A stretch of 64,000 bases of DNA from NCBI GenBank assembly GCA_036258175.1, contig DATAEE010000263.1, positions 1 through 64,000 of the forward strand. The letters are read 5' to 3'. The notes under the pieces are model-generated. The model made no database searches. It was not told where the DNA came from and saw nothing but the letters and a program-made list of their open reading frames with translations. Below are positions 1 through 9,745 of the stretch, one piece after another. A program made the translations under genes and the position numbers. The stretch is from DATAEE01 sp036258175. Its GTDB lineage: Bacteria; Acidobacteriota; Vicinamibacteria; Vicinamibacterales; 2-12-FULL-66-21. The first letter of the stretch is position 1; each line of letters opens with the position of its first letter.

Positions 1-905
<905 letters not shown>

Positions 906-935
906 GCGGGCCCGACCGGGCCGGGGTATCCGGTG

Positions 936-944
936 ATTTTAGCA
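936..944 (-). promoter_or_regulatory. Candidate extended -10 promoter of secA
   Basis: The minus strand reads TGCTAAAAT, an extended -10 (TG-N-TAAAAT) about 31 bases upstream of the secA start. No convincing -35 is visible. The pattern matches the TG[C/T]TANNNT boxes found upstream of nine other genes here. SecA might also be read from the upstream peptidase gene. Confidence 0.4.
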
Positions 945-976
945 CGGCGGGCTTCGTAGCCGGGACTGAGGGGAGT

Positions 977-1870
977 CTACCGCTTGGAGGAGAGCAGCCG
1001 GAGCGGGTTGATCAACCGGTTGTTCCACCACACTTCGTAGTGCAGGTGGGAGCTCGTGGAACGTCCCGTAGATCCGACGAAGCCGATGACGTCCCCTCGC
1101 TTGACGTATTGCCCGGGGACGACGGTCGAGCGGGCGAGGTGACCGTAGCGCGTGGTCATTCCGAACCCGTGAGCGAGGACCACGAGGTTTCCGTAGTTGC
1201 CCGTGTAGCCTGAGGATTCCACGGTGCCGTTCGCGGTCGCTTTGACCGCTTCTCCCTTGTCCGCCGCGATGTCGAGACCGGCGTGGAAGTCAGGCGCGCC
1301 CGTAAACGGATCGCGCCGCGCGCCATACGCCGACGACAACCAGCCGGTGACCGGCCAGATCGACGGTGTCGCAGCCGCCAGCGCTTCGCGGCGTTCGACG
1401 CCGAGCCGAACGGTCTCGAGACGGGTCTCCAGCAATCCGAGCAGGTCGCGCAGCACGCCAAACGTGTTTTCCTGCGGCGAGGACGGCGCGACGGCCAGAC
1501 CGATCGCCGGAGCGCCACCGCCCATCGCGCGCGATTTCACGACCGCGGGCAGCTGCTCCATCGCCTTCGCCGACGCCGGATCGAGCTTGGATCGCTCGTT
1601 CAGCTCGGACACGGCGGACTGAAGCGATGAGATCTGCGACGCGAGTTCACCAGTCGCGGCGCGGTAGCTCTCGTTCTCCATCGTGAGAGAGCTATTCAGT
1701 TCGCGGAGCGCGTTGATTTCGGCCGACGCGCTCCAGCGCGCGCCGAGACCCATCAGGATCGGCAGGCTTCCAAGGAAGACACAGACACCAAAGGCGGGCC
1801 CCAAGGGCACCGTAAACCGGCGTACAACGCCGGACGCCCGATTCGCTATCAGTACTGTGTACCGCTTCAT
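977..1870 (-). CDS. M23 family metallopeptidase (membrane-anchored LytM/NlpD-like murein endopeptidase)
   Basis: Predicted 297-residue periplasmic enzyme or enzyme-like regulator that cuts peptidoglycan cross-links. An N-terminal membrane segment (about residues 20-42) is followed by a helical, coiled-coil-like stretch (NALRELNSSL onward) and a C-terminal M23 domain. Zinc-ligand motifs are visible: HAGLDIAA (HxxxD) and HLHYEVW (HxH). The start MKRYTVLIANRAS was chosen because it gives the usual short cytoplasmic tail before the membrane segment; an in-frame ATG exists at 1948 but adds 26 residues that do not look native. It precedes secA by 71 bases on the same strand, an arrangement common for this family. 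Whether it is active or only an amidase activator cannot be told from sequence alone. Confidence 0.9.
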   Translation of the reverse strand: MKRYTVLIANRASGVVRRFTVPLGPAFGVCVFLGSLPILMGLGARWSASAEINALRELNSSLTMENESYRAATGELASQISSLQSAVSELNERSKLDPASAKAMEQLPAVVKSRAMGGGAPAIGLAVAPSSPQENTFGVLRDLLGLLETRLETVRLGVERREALAAATPSIWPVTGWLSSAYGARRDPFTGAPDFHAGLDIAADKGEAVKATANGTVESSGYTGNYGNLVVLAHGFGMTTRYGHLARSTVVPGQYVKRGDVIGFVGSTGRSTSSHLHYEVWWNNRLINPLRLLSSKR

Positions 1871-1981
1871 CAGCCGGGGGGCGGGAAGCCCACAAACTGT
1901 AGCACAGACCCAGCTAGCCCCCGAAGTTGAAAAGTCGTGCAATCCCACGGCTGGGGTAACGGGTCGCCGGCCTTACCAAGC

Positions 1982-1997
1982 TGGCGAGCGCGTTGCA
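1982..1997 (+). promoter_or_regulatory. Sigma-54 (RpoN) type promoter upstream of the PEP-CTERM gene
   Basis: TGGCGAGCGCGTTGCA matches the -24/-12 consensus TGGCACGNNNNTTGCW in all invariant positions (GG at -24, GC at -12) and in spacing. It lies 73 bases before the PEP-CTERM gene start, leaving an untranslated leader of about 60 bases. Known biology: in several lineages PEP-CTERM genes are driven by RpoN with the regulator PrsR. No regulator gene of that kind is in this window. Confidence 0.7.
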
Positions 1998-2070
1998 GTG
2001 AGGCCGTCGGCTGCGTCTCTCGTAGGCTTTCGCACCCGCGAGTTGCCCAACGAGGGTAGGGGAGGGACGA

Positions 2071-2766
2071 ATGAGGGCAATTCAGGTGCGTCTGGCGCTG
2101 ATACTGCTCTGCTTCAGCGTGGGGACCGCATACGCGGATCCGATCCAGATCACGGTCTTCGGCGGTGGTCCGACAGTCTTCGGCGATGGTCCGACAGGCG
2201 CTATCTCGGGTCTGTCGGTAGACGGCCACAACATCTCGTTCGACCTGGCGTTGGGCATGTCGGGTCCGGTCTTCCTCTTGGTGAACGGATTGGGCGCGCG
2301 CGAGGACTTTCAGGTAACGGTGAACATGTCGGGTCGGTCCAACTGGACCGGTCTAACGGCTGAGATCCTCAATCCGTCTAGCGGATGGGGCAACAGCCTC
2401 GACCCGAATCCGCAGCCAGCGTACGTGCCGCAGGGGTTCTCGACCTCCACGGACTACGACGGCTATGACTTCGCGCAGGGCTCCGGACTGGAGCGTAGTT
2501 TCCTGATCGCGGGCGGTCCGGGCTTCGCCATGGTTGCCGATGAGTCGACCAACGCGCGCGATCTCCTGCGCTTCACGGGCTCTGGCATGGGTATGGGCAT
2601 GGCGATGTTTGGTCTCACAGCGGGCTATGGCGGAAGGGCGTTCCTCCTGCGCCTGGACGCGGGTAACCCGCTGGTGACGCCTGAGCCGGGCGCAATGCTG
2701 CTCGTGGGCACGGGTCTCGTTGCCATCGCGCGGGTCTTCAAGAAGCGTCGACGCAGCCGAGTCTGA
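2071..2766 (+). CDS. PEP-CTERM sorting-domain protein (exosortase substrate)
   Basis: Secreted 231-residue protein expected to be exported by Sec and then processed by an exosortase. It has an N-terminal signal peptide (MRAIQVRLALILLCFSVGTAYA, cleavage near residue 22), a Gly/Ser/Thr-rich body with a short internal repeat (TVFGGGP / TVFGDGP, near residues 28-38), and a C-terminal tripartite sorting signal: TPEPG near residue 203, a hydrophobic helix, and a basic tail KKRRRSRV. The start ATG follows a strong purine-rich ribosome site (GGGGAGGGACG). The exosortase gene begins 3 bases after its stop, so this is likely its dedicated substrate. No enzymatic domain is recognisable in the body; the biological role of the protein is unknown. 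Confidence 0.93.
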   Translation: MRAIQVRLALILLCFSVGTAYADPIQITVFGGGPTVFGDGPTGAISGLSVDGHNISFDLALGMSGPVFLLVNGLGAREDFQVTVNMSGRSNWTGLTAEILNPSSGWGNSLDPNPQPAYVPQGFSTSTDYDGYDFAQGSGLERSFLIAGGPGFAMVADESTNARDLLRFTGSGMGMGMAMFGLTAGYGGRAFLLRLDAGNPLVTPEPGAMLLVGTGLVAIARVFKKRRRSRV

Positions 2767-2768
2767 CA

Positions 2769-3647
2769 GTGACGAAGTCGGATCGGCGCGGCGCGCTGAG
2801 CGTCGCGCTGATCGCCGCGGCCATCGCCGTTGCGTACGGGCCCGTCCTTGCGAAACTCGTCCGGCAATGGCTCGACGATGCGAACGCCTCGCATGGGCTC
2901 ATCGTCGTACCGCTTGCTCTGTACCTCGTGTGGGCGAGACGGGTTCGCTGGCGCGCCCTGACGTTGCGTCCGTCCCCGGTGGGCTTGCTGGCTGTAGTCG
3001 GGAGTCTAGTACTTTACGCAGCCGGCGTCCTCGGCGCCGAGCTATACCTCTCTCGGATCTCGCTCGTGGGTGTTCTGGCCGGTGCGACGTTGTTCGTGTG
3101 TGGTTGGGGTCACCTGCGCCTGCTCGCGTTTCCGCTGATTCTGGTTGCCCTTTCGGTTCCGCTTCCGGCAATCGTTCTGAACCAGATCACGTTCCCTCTG
3201 CAGCTTCTGGCGTCGCGCATCGGCGAGACGGTCATTGCCGCGGCGGGCGTTCCCATCTTGCGGGAAGGGAACGTCCTCGTCCTCGCCGACACGACCCTCG
3301 AAGTGGCCGAGGCGTGCAGCGGAATTCGTTCGCTGGTCTCGCTCGTCACGCTCGCGGTCGTCGCGGCGTACTTCCGGGGCGGCACGAGGATCGGCGGAAT
3401 TGTGCTCGTGATGCTGGCCCTGCCGATCGCCGTCGTCGCGAATGCCGCGCGCGTCGCCGGGACCGGATTGGCTGCGCACTTCTGGGGCCCCGGAGCTGCG
3501 GAGGGTTTCTTCCATACCTTCTCCGGCTGGCTCGTGTTCGTCGTGGCGGCGGCGCTGCTCGTGCTCAGCGAGCGCGTCATCTCGCGTGCCGAGCGTTCGG
3601 GGCGTTACAGCCCCACCAGGGAGGCGACGTGCGCACCCGCGCCCTGA
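2769..3647 (+). CDS. xrt: Exosortase (XrtA/EpsH family membrane transpeptidase)
   Basis: Integral membrane cysteine protease/transpeptidase that recognises PEP-CTERM signals. The 292-residue protein has about eight hydrophobic segments and carries the family's catalytic residues in context: Cys183 in EACSGIRS, Arg228 in NAARVAG and His249 in GFFHTFSGW. It starts 3 bases after the PEP-CTERM gene and overlaps the EpsI-family gene by 19 bases, so the three are translated from one message. The start is a GTG directly after the upstream stop. The exact exosortase subtype (A, B or other) cannot be assigned from the motifs alone. The family assignment is firm. Confidence 0.95.
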   Translation: MTKSDRRGALSVALIAAAIAVAYGPVLAKLVRQWLDDANASHGLIVVPLALYLVWARRVRWRALTLRPSPVGLLAVVGSLVLYAAGVLGAELYLSRISLVGVLAGATLFVCGWGHLRLLAFPLILVALSVPLPAIVLNQITFPLQLLASRIGETVIAAAGVPILREGNVLVLADTTLEVAEACSGIRSLVSLVTLAVVAAYFRGGTRIGGIVLVMLALPIAVVANAARVAGTGLAAHFWGPGAAEGFFHTFSGWLVFVVAAALLVLSERVISRAERSGRYSPTREATCAPAP

Positions 3648-4261
3648 TTGTCGCCGTCCTCGTGGCGGCGACTGCGTTCGCCACGCGGGGAATCAGCCGC
3701 GCGACCACCGCGGCCGGCGGATCGGTGGTGGTCCAGCCGCTCGGCCGTCTGCCGCTGACGATTGCCGACTGGTCGGGCCGACGGCTACCTGATGTCGATG
3801 AGGCCTCGCAGCGGGTGCTCGGAGCGGACGACTACTTGAATCGGCGGTACGCCCGCGGGAAAGAGGCCATCGTCGATTTGTTTGTTGCGTTCTACGCGAG
3901 CCAGCGTCAGGGAGACGCTATCCACTCGCCGCGAAACTGTCTGCCGGGCGCCGGCTGGCGGCCGGTCGCGCAGTCCACGGTCCCCTTCGCCGTGAACGAA
4001 AACCGCACCGTGACTGTGAACAGGTACGTAATCGAAAAGGGCCACGATCGACGCATCGTTTATTACTGGTACCAGGGCCGCGGTCGCGTCGTTGCGAACG
4101 AGTACGCCAACAAGGCGTGGCTCGTGATCGACGCAATGCGGACCGGGCGGTCTGACGGCGCCCTCGTTCGCGCCATGGCGCCGGCAACGCTCGAAGGCGA
4201 ACGCGACACGAAAGCCTTTGTCCAGGCGCTTTTCGCGCCGCTCTCACAGGCACTGCCATGA
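3629..4261 (+). CDS. epsI: EpsI family protein (exosortase-associated, DUF3485)
   Basis: 210-residue protein of the EpsI family, which accompanies or is fused to exosortases in PEP-CTERM/exopolysaccharide loci; its biochemical role is not established. An N-terminal hydrophobic segment (residues 3-14) is followed by the family's pattern IADWSGRRLP, HSPRNCLPGAGW and YYWYQGRGR. The GTG start at 3629 is favoured by the ribosome site AGGGAGGC just upstream and by the homologous N-terminal membrane segment; it lies inside the end of the exosortase gene (19-base overlap). The stop overlaps the next gene's ATG (ATGA). The arrangement exosortase-EpsI-PrsT is the usual one for these systems. Confidence 0.9.
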   Translation: MRTRALIVAVLVAATAFATRGISRATTAAGGSVVVQPLGRLPLTIADWSGRRLPDVDEASQRVLGADDYLNRRYARGKEAIVDLFVAFYASQRQGDAIHSPRNCLPGAGWRPVAQSTVPFAVNENRTVTVNRYVIEKGHDRRIVYYWYQGRGRVVANEYANKAWLVIDAMRTGRSDGALVRAMAPATLEGERDTKAFVQALFAPLSQALP

Positions 4262-6315
4262 AACGCATCCTTCTCCTGTCACTGCTGATCTGCGCCGCCT
4301 GCGGCGGCGATCCTGCCGAGCGGGCGCGCGCCTACACGGCGAGCGGCGATGACTACGCAGCCAAAGGGCAGCTGAACGAGGCGGTCATCGAGTACCGGAA
4401 CGCGGCCAAGGCGGATCCGAACCGCGTCGAGGTCTTCGTCAAGCTGGGACGTGCCTTGCGGAAGCTCGGGCGCGTCCCTGATGCGTATGCCGCGCTGTCG
4501 CGTGCCGCCGAACTCAATCCACGCGACGCCGCTACTCAGCTCGAGCTGGCTTCAATCCTGATTGCGGAAGGGGACTTCCAGGGCGCGCGCGTTCGCGCCG
4601 AACAGGCATTGCAGTCGGAACCATCCAACGCCGAGGCTCACGTCCTTCTTGGCACCGCGCTTATCGGCCTCGAAAAGCTGGACGTCGCGGTCGAACAGCT
4701 GGAACGCGCGATGCGCATCGACCCGACCCATGCGGGGTCGTTCGCTGCGCTGGGTTCGTTGCGTCTCTTCCAAGGCAAGAAAGACGAAGCGGCGACTCTT
4801 CTCCGAAAAGCGGCTGAGCTGGATCCGAAGTCGGCGCGTCCCCACATAGCGCTGGCGAATTTTTACTGGGCGCTCGGCGACAAGGCGCGCGCCGAAGCGG
4901 AGTTGAACGAGGCGCTCAAACGCGAACCTGAGAACCGTCTGGCGCACCGGGCCGCAGCGATGCTCTACCTGGTGACCGGCAGGGCGAGGGAAGCAGAGCC
5001 GCATCTGGCGGCGCTCGCTGCGACTGGCATGCCGCGCGACCGGTTGGCATTGGCGGAGTTCAAAGCGGCGCATGGCCGCCGCGACGAGGCGAAGGGCGAC
5101 GTCGCGCTCCTCTTGAAGAACCGCGAACCCGAGACTCAGGCGGCGGCGCACGCGCTCAATGCCCGGCTCTACCTCGCGGCGACCCCTCCCGATCCCCAGG
5201 CGGCGGTGAAGGAAGGACGTGCGGCGGTGACCGCGATGGCGCAGGCTCCAGAGGCGCATTACGCGCTTGGCCTCGCCCTCGCTGCGACCGGACAGTACGA
5301 CGAAGCGGATGCCGCGTTTGCGGAGGTGTTGCGGCTGGAGCCGCGCGCCGCCGTGGCGGCCCTTGAGCGCTCGCGGCTCAGCCTGGCCCGGGGCGACGGC
5401 CGCGCCGCGATTGAGACAGCCAGAGCAGCGGCCAGCAGTCCGTCGGGAGGCGCCGCAGCGTCACTGCAGCTCGCGCGCAGCTTGCGCGCGACAGGCCGCC
5501 TCACTGAAGCGCGCGCCGAGCTCGCGTCGCTTCGCGCCTCGGCCGGCGACTCCACCGAGGTTCAGACCGAGGCGGCGTGGCTCGCGCTGGCGTCAGGCGA
5601 ACGCGCCGCAGCCCGCGCCGCGTTCGAGCGCCTCGGTGTGCTGGAAGGACTCGTTGCCGCCGATCTCCACGACGGCCACGTCGATGCCGCTCGGGCGCGG
5701 GTCAATCCCTTGCTCGACGCGAAGCCGAACGATCCGTCCACGCTCATGCTCGCAGCGCGCGTCGAGCTCGCGGCTCAGGATCCGGACGCCGCAGAACCGT
5801 ACCTCAATCGAGTGCTCGAACTCGACCCGCGCTCGCTCGACGCGTACTATTTACTGGCCGACATCTACCGTCGCCGCGGCAACGCTTCGCGGGCGCGTGC
5901 CGAATTTGAGCGCGCGTTGGAGACAAGGCCGGACGCCGCCGTTCCAACGCGCACGATGCTGGGGCTCATCGAGCAGGCCGAGGGAAATGCGGCGCAGGCG
6001 GAGCAACAGTACCGAGCGGCGCTCGCTCGCGATTCGCGCGCCGGCGTCGCGGCGAACAATCTGGCGTGGCTCCTCGCGGAGCGGGGAGAAATCGACGAAG
6101 CGCGCCGCTTGGCCGAGACCGCCGTGCGGGAGCTGCCGGGCCGCCCCGAAGCCCAGCACACGCTCGGATGGGTGATGCTGAAACAGGGACGTCCCCGTGA
6201 GGCCATCCGTCCGCTCGAGGCGAGCGTCAAGCTCGCGCCGGATCGCGCACAGTACCGCGATGATCTGACCCGCGCGCGGCGTGAGGCGGCGCCCAAAACG
6301 AAGACCGACGAGTAA
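4258..6315 (+). CDS. prsT: TPR-repeat lipoprotein of the PEP-CTERM/exosortase system (PrsT-like)
   Basis: 685-residue protein made almost entirely of tetratricopeptide repeats (about 15 or more units, e.g. NEAVIEYRNAAKADPNRVEV and AYYLLADIYRRRGNASRARA). The N-terminus MKRILLLSLLICAAC resembles a lipoprotein signal with the lipid-carrying Cys at residue 15, although the -3 position is Cys rather than Leu. Long TPR lipoproteins of this type accompany PEP-CTERM/exosortase clusters and are thought to act as a periplasmic scaffold for export of polysaccharide or sorted proteins. Its start overlaps the EpsI stop by 4 bases, so it is the last gene of the operon. The call rests on family architecture and context; PrsT as a precise ortholog is likely but not proven. 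Confidence 0.85.
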   Translation: MKRILLLSLLICAACGGDPAERARAYTASGDDYAAKGQLNEAVIEYRNAAKADPNRVEVFVKLGRALRKLGRVPDAYAALSRAAELNPRDAATQLELASILIAEGDFQGARVRAEQALQSEPSNAEAHVLLGTALIGLEKLDVAVEQLERAMRIDPTHAGSFAALGSLRLFQGKKDEAATLLRKAAELDPKSARPHIALANFYWALGDKARAEAELNEALKREPENRLAHRAAAMLYLVTGRAREAEPHLAALAATGMPRDRLALAEFKAAHGRRDEAKGDVALLLKNREPETQAAAHALNARLYLAATPPDPQAAVKEGRAAVTAMAQAPEAHYALGLALAATGQYDEADAAFAEVLRLEPRAAVAALERSRLSLARGDGRAAIETARAAASSPSGGAAASLQLARSLRATGRLTEARAELASLRASAGDSTEVQTEAAWLALASGERAAARAAFERLGVLEGLVAADLHDGHVDAARARVNPLLDAKPNDPSTLMLAARVELAAQDPDAAEPYLNRVLELDPRSLDAYYLLADIYRRRGNASRARAEFERALETRPDAAVPTRTMLGLIEQAEGNAAQAEQQYRAALARDSRAGVAANNLAWLLAERGEIDEARRLAETAVRELPGRPEAQHTLGWVMLKQGRPREAIRPLEASVKLAPDRAQYRDDLTRARREAAPKTKTDE

Positions 6316-6323
6316 GCCGGTGC

Positions 6324-7808
6324 TCAGTTCAGCCTGAACTGAAGCGCCTCGGCGATGTGCGCGCGGGCGACGGCCGGCTCGCCCGCGAGGTCGGCGATCG
6401 TTCGCGACACGCGGAGCACGCGATCGTGCCCGCGTGCACTCAAGCCAAAGCGTTGCGCCGCCTGTTCCAGCAACTGCGCACCAGCCGCCTCAGGCCACGC
6501 GTGCTCGCGGAGCGCTCGCCCCTCGAGGCGCGCATTCAATCCACGGATCTGCCGGCGACGTGCGGCGGACACGCGCTCCCGGATCGCCGATGAGCCCTCG
6601 GCGTGACCGGTCTCCGCCAGAGTGCGGGCCGGCACGGGTGCCACTTGCACCACGAGGTCAATCCGATCGCGAAGCGGCCCCGAGATGCGCCCGGCGTAGC
6701 GCTGGACCTGCGACGGCGTGCAGCGGCACACGCGAATCGGATCCCCCAGAAATCCGCACGGACAGGGGTTCATCGCGGCCACCAGCATGAAGCGGGATGG
6801 AAAGACCGCCGTGCGCGCCGCCCTGGCGATGCGCGCGCAGCCTTCCTCCAGCGGCTGGCGCAGCACTTCGAGGACCCGCCGGCCGAACTCGGGCATCTCG
6901 TCCAGGAACAGGACTCCGTGGTGGGCGAGGCTAATCTCGCCGGGCCGCGGAATCGCGCCCCCTCCGACGAGCGCCGCGTCGGAAACCGTGTGATGCGGTG
7001 CGCGGAACGGCCGCGTCACCACCAACCCGCTGTTGCTCGGCAGCAGGCCGGCGACCGAATGGATGGCAGTGACCTCGAGCGCCTCGTCGAAGGTGAGCGG
7101 AGGAAGGATTCCGGCGAGCCGCCTCGCCATCATCGTCTTGCCGGCCCCCGGTGAACCGACCATTAACGCGTTGTGTCCCCCGGCCGCCGCGATTTCGAGC
7201 GCGCGCCGAGCGAGCGCCTGCCCGCGGACGTCCGCGAAATCGCCGGCATGTACGTCGATTCTCGGCGCCGGCGGCACCGGCTCTGGCGTCACGCGCTCCG
7301 GCTGGTTGAGTGCCGCCACCGCCTGGACAAGGGAATCGACTGGCAGCACGCGCAGTCCTTCGACGATAGCCGCTTCCCCTGCGTTCGCGCGCGGCAACAG
7401 CATTCCGGAGCGCCCCGCCCGCCGCGCCGCGGCAGCAATGGGGAGCGCGCCACGCGCCGCGTGAATCCCGCCGTCTAGCGCGAGTTCGCCAATCAGAACG
7501 AGCTCTGGAACGTGACGCCGTTCGACGATGCCACTGGCCGCCAGAATCGCGAGCGCGATGGGAAGATCGAACGACGATCCCGCCTTGCGCAGGTCCGCCG
7601 GCGCCAGGTTCACGGTCACGCGCTGCGGGGGAAACCCATATCCGGCGTTCCGGATGGCCGCCTTGACGCGATCACGGCTCTCGCGGACGCTCGCGTCAGG
7701 GAGACCAACCATCGTGAAGTGGGGAAGTCCGCGCGACACGTCGACCTCCACGTGAACTTCGTACACGTCGAGGCCGAACAGCGTCGCGGTCAGGAGCGAC
7801 GACAGCAC
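6324..7808 (-). CDS. comM: YifB/ComM family Mg-chelatase-like AAA ATPase
   Basis: About 494 residues. ComM is a DNA helicase of natural transformation that widens branch migration of incoming DNA; many YifB homologs are uncharacterised. Visible: N-terminal ChlI-like domain (HFTMVGLPDASVRESRDRVK), Walker A GSPGAGKT, Walker B GVLFLDEMPEF, the cysteine motif NPCPCGFLG with CRCTP, and the C-terminal region ending VARAHIAEALQFRLN. The GTG at 7808 was chosen because homologs begin with a hydrophobic segment equivalent to VLSSLLTATLFGLDVYEVHV; an ATG at 7841 would add 11 residues. Neither has a clear ribosome site. It converges with the PrsT gene at 6315 with 8 bases between the stops. Confidence 0.9.
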   Translation of the reverse strand: MLSSLLTATLFGLDVYEVHVEVDVSRGLPHFTMVGLPDASVRESRDRVKAAIRNAGYGFPPQRVTVNLAPADLRKAGSSFDLPIALAILAASGIVERRHVPELVLIGELALDGGIHAARGALPIAAAARRAGRSGMLLPRANAGEAAIVEGLRVLPVDSLVQAVAALNQPERVTPEPVPPAPRIDVHAGDFADVRGQALARRALEIAAAGGHNALMVGSPGAGKTMMARRLAGILPPLTFDEALEVTAIHSVAGLLPSNSGLVVTRPFRAPHHTVSDAALVGGGAIPRPGEISLAHHGVLFLDEMPEFGRRVLEVLRQPLEEGCARIARAARTAVFPSRFMLVAAMNPCPCGFLGDPIRVCRCTPSQVQRYAGRISGPLRDRIDLVVQVAPVPARTLAETGHAEGSSAIRERVSAARRRQIRGLNARLEGRALREHAWPEAAGAQLLEQAAQRFGLSARGHDRVLRVSRTIADLAGEPAVARAHIAEALQFRLN

Positions 7809-7896
7809 GGCACCCGTGCTGCAAGAAGCGCAGCGCGGCATGCCGAACGTGCCATCAACAGGTTACGGGCCGGGGCGGGCAAAAACTGCAACGCGC

Positions 7897-9606
7897 TCAG
7901 CGCACGTTGGTGGCAAAGATCGTCAAGCGATCGCCGGCCGAGATGCGGTTGCTCCGCAGCCGGTTCCACGTCTTGATTTTCTCGACGGTCGTGTCGTAGA
8001 GCCGCGCGATGCCGAAGAGCGTGTCTCCTCGCTTCACGCGATGGATGACCCGGCTGGATGCCGGGCGTGCATCAGGCGTTTGAGTGGCCCCGGTCAGCGA
8101 CCGCGAGACCGCAAGCGATGCGGGCGGCTGCCGGTCCGTGCGGGCGGCCATCAGGGCGGCGGGTGCCCGCGGGATGATCAGCTGCTGTCCAGTGCGCACC
8201 CGCGACTTGAGCGACAAGCCATTGGCTTCCGCGAGATCGGTGCGGCTCACGCCCAGCTTGCGCGCGATCGTTTTGATCGACTCGCCCCGCTTGACCGTGT
8301 GCCACTTGAGGGCCGTCAGCTCCGCCGCGGGCGCCGATGCGAGCTCTGCTCGCAGACGGTCGCCCGAACCGACGGGGACTTTCACGTCGTACTCGTACTT
8401 CACCGGCGTGGTCCAGCGGCGCAGCTCGGGATTGAGCGCCTGGATCTCGTCAATGGTCGTGCCGGCCCATTCGGCGACGCGACGCAGGTCGACGCCTCGC
8501 GGCACCTGCACCTTTTCGTACTCGACCGGCTCGGCCGCCTCGACGGTCAGGCCGTACTGATTGGGATTGCGAGCGATGATCATCGCCGCGAGGACCAGCG
8601 GAACGTACTCGCGGGTTTCGCGCGGCAGGTACCTCGAGGTCGACGTCAAAGCCCAGAAGTCGGTGCGTCCGGACCTCCGCATCGCGCGCTGGAGACGGCC
8701 GAGGCCTCCGTTGTACGCCGCAAGCGCCAGGTGCCAGTCACCGAACTGCCGGTAGAGCGTCTTCAGGTACTTCGCCGCCGCCTGCGTGGCCTTTTCGGGA
8801 TCCGACCGCTCGTCGATATACCAATCCGTGCGCAGACCGTTCTCGAGCGCCGTCCCGCGCATGAACTGCCAGACGCCCTTCGCCTTCGCCCGCGACAATG
8901 CGTTGGGTTTGAACGCGCTCTCGATGAGCGGCACGTAGGCGAGATCGAGCGGCAGTCCTTCGGCGCGGAATACGCTCTGGATCATCGGCAGGTATCTGCT
9001 GCCCCGGTTGAGCCCGTCCTGGATGTAATCCCGCAGTTTGCCCTGAAAGAGTTCCACGTACGACAACACGCGCTGGTTGGCTGGAATCGGGACGTCGTGG
9101 CTGGTCTCGGCGAGGTCTGCTTCAACAGCGACGCGGGTGCTCGGCTCCGGCTCCGGCATCGGGAAGGTCGCGATCTCGAGCAGCTCGTCGATCGATGCCG
9201 GCTCGTACCGCTTCTCGTCGAAGCCATCACCTTGCGCGAGCGCCGTGACCTCGTGAGCGTTGATGCGATCGACGAGCCGATCGAAATGTTCGCGGAGCCG
9301 CGCGTTGGTTCGCGCACCCATCGGCGATTCAAGCAGTACGTCGACCGCCCGATCGAATTCAGTGCGTGCTTGCTCGAGATGACCGAGCTTCAACTCGCGT
9401 TCGCCGGCGGCGAAGTGACGCTCTGAAAGCGCGATCAGATCGGAAACCGGATCAGATGGTTTTGGCGGTTGCGGCGCCGCAGCCTGGGCCGCTGGCGGTG
9501 CGGGCGCCGTCTTCGGCGCCGTAGCGGGACGTTCGTTCGTGCTCGCGCAGCCAGCGGCGATCGTGCCCGCCAGCACTGCCACCCACAACAGTCTGTCAGC
9601 GCGCAT
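7897..9606 (-). CDS. mltD: MltD-like membrane-bound lytic murein transglycosylase with LysM repeats
   Basis: 569-residue lipoprotein that cleaves the glycan strand between MurNAc and GlcNAc. Lipobox at Cys20 (GTIAAGC). After a Pro/Ala-rich linker and a helical region comes an SLT domain with the catalytic Glu229 in ESAFKPNALS, then GVWQFMRGTA and AAYNGGLGRL. The C-terminus carries LysM domains, one near residues 423-468 (HTVKRGESIKTIARKLG) and one near 523-566 (HRVKRGDTLFGIARLYD). The ATG at 9606 is preferred because GGAG lies 7 bases upstream and the lipobox follows at the right distance; ATGs at 9621 and further upstream lie in frame. A promoter and a folded leader precede the gene. Confidence 0.93.
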   Translation of the reverse strand: MRADRLLWVAVLAGTIAAGCASTNERPATAPKTAPAPPAAQAAAPQPPKPSDPVSDLIALSERHFAAGERELKLGHLEQARTEFDRAVDVLLESPMGARTNARLREHFDRLVDRINAHEVTALAQGDGFDEKRYEPASIDELLEIATFPMPEPEPSTRVAVEADLAETSHDVPIPANQRVLSYVELFQGKLRDYIQDGLNRGSRYLPMIQSVFRAEGLPLDLAYVPLIESAFKPNALSRAKAKGVWQFMRGTALENGLRTDWYIDERSDPEKATQAAAKYLKTLYRQFGDWHLALAAYNGGLGRLQRAMRRSGRTDFWALTSTSRYLPRETREYVPLVLAAMIIARNPNQYGLTVEAAEPVEYEKVQVPRGVDLRRVAEWAGTTIDEIQALNPELRRWTTPVKYEYDVKVPVGSGDRLRAELASAPAAELTALKWHTVKRGESIKTIARKLGVSRTDLAEANGLSLKSRVRTGQQLIIPRAPAALMAARTDRQPPASLAVSRSLTGATQTPDARPASSRVIHRVKRGDTLFGIARLYDTTVEKIKTWNRLRSNRISAGDRLTIFATNVR

Positions 9607-9739
9607 CCAGTCGCTCCGCATCAGACGAACCCTAAACCCATGAACTGACTCGACAAACGGTCGAGTTTGTCTGGGCTCAGCGGTAAGCAAGGGGGGTGCC
9701 CAGATCGTGGTTGGGGAAGCGACTAACCCCAATAACTGG
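9607..9739 (-). promoter_or_regulatory. Structured 5' leader of the MltD-like gene (three stem-loops)
   Basis: The region between the predicted transcription start (about 9739) and the start codon can fold into three stem-loops on the minus strand: TTGGGG...CCCCAA (10-base loop), CTGGGC...GCCCAG (21-base loop) and CTCGAC-CGTTT-GTCGAG. I could not match it to the ydaO/c-di-AMP consensus or any other riboswitch I know. A cis-regulatory role is inference from the stems only. Confidence 0.4.
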
Positions 9740-9745
9740 TGGCGG

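Noticed and set aside
7816..9426. 536-codon plus-strand frame opposite the MltD-like gene
   Set aside because: Composition is shadow-like (Arg, Leu, Asp, His rich without domains), and the minus strand encodes an intact SLT/LysM enzyme.
9607..9739. c-di-AMP (ydaO) riboswitch before the cell-wall hydrolase gene
   Set aside because: Context would fit, but the conserved GGGGGAACC / GGGTGAATC-like segments of that class are not present.
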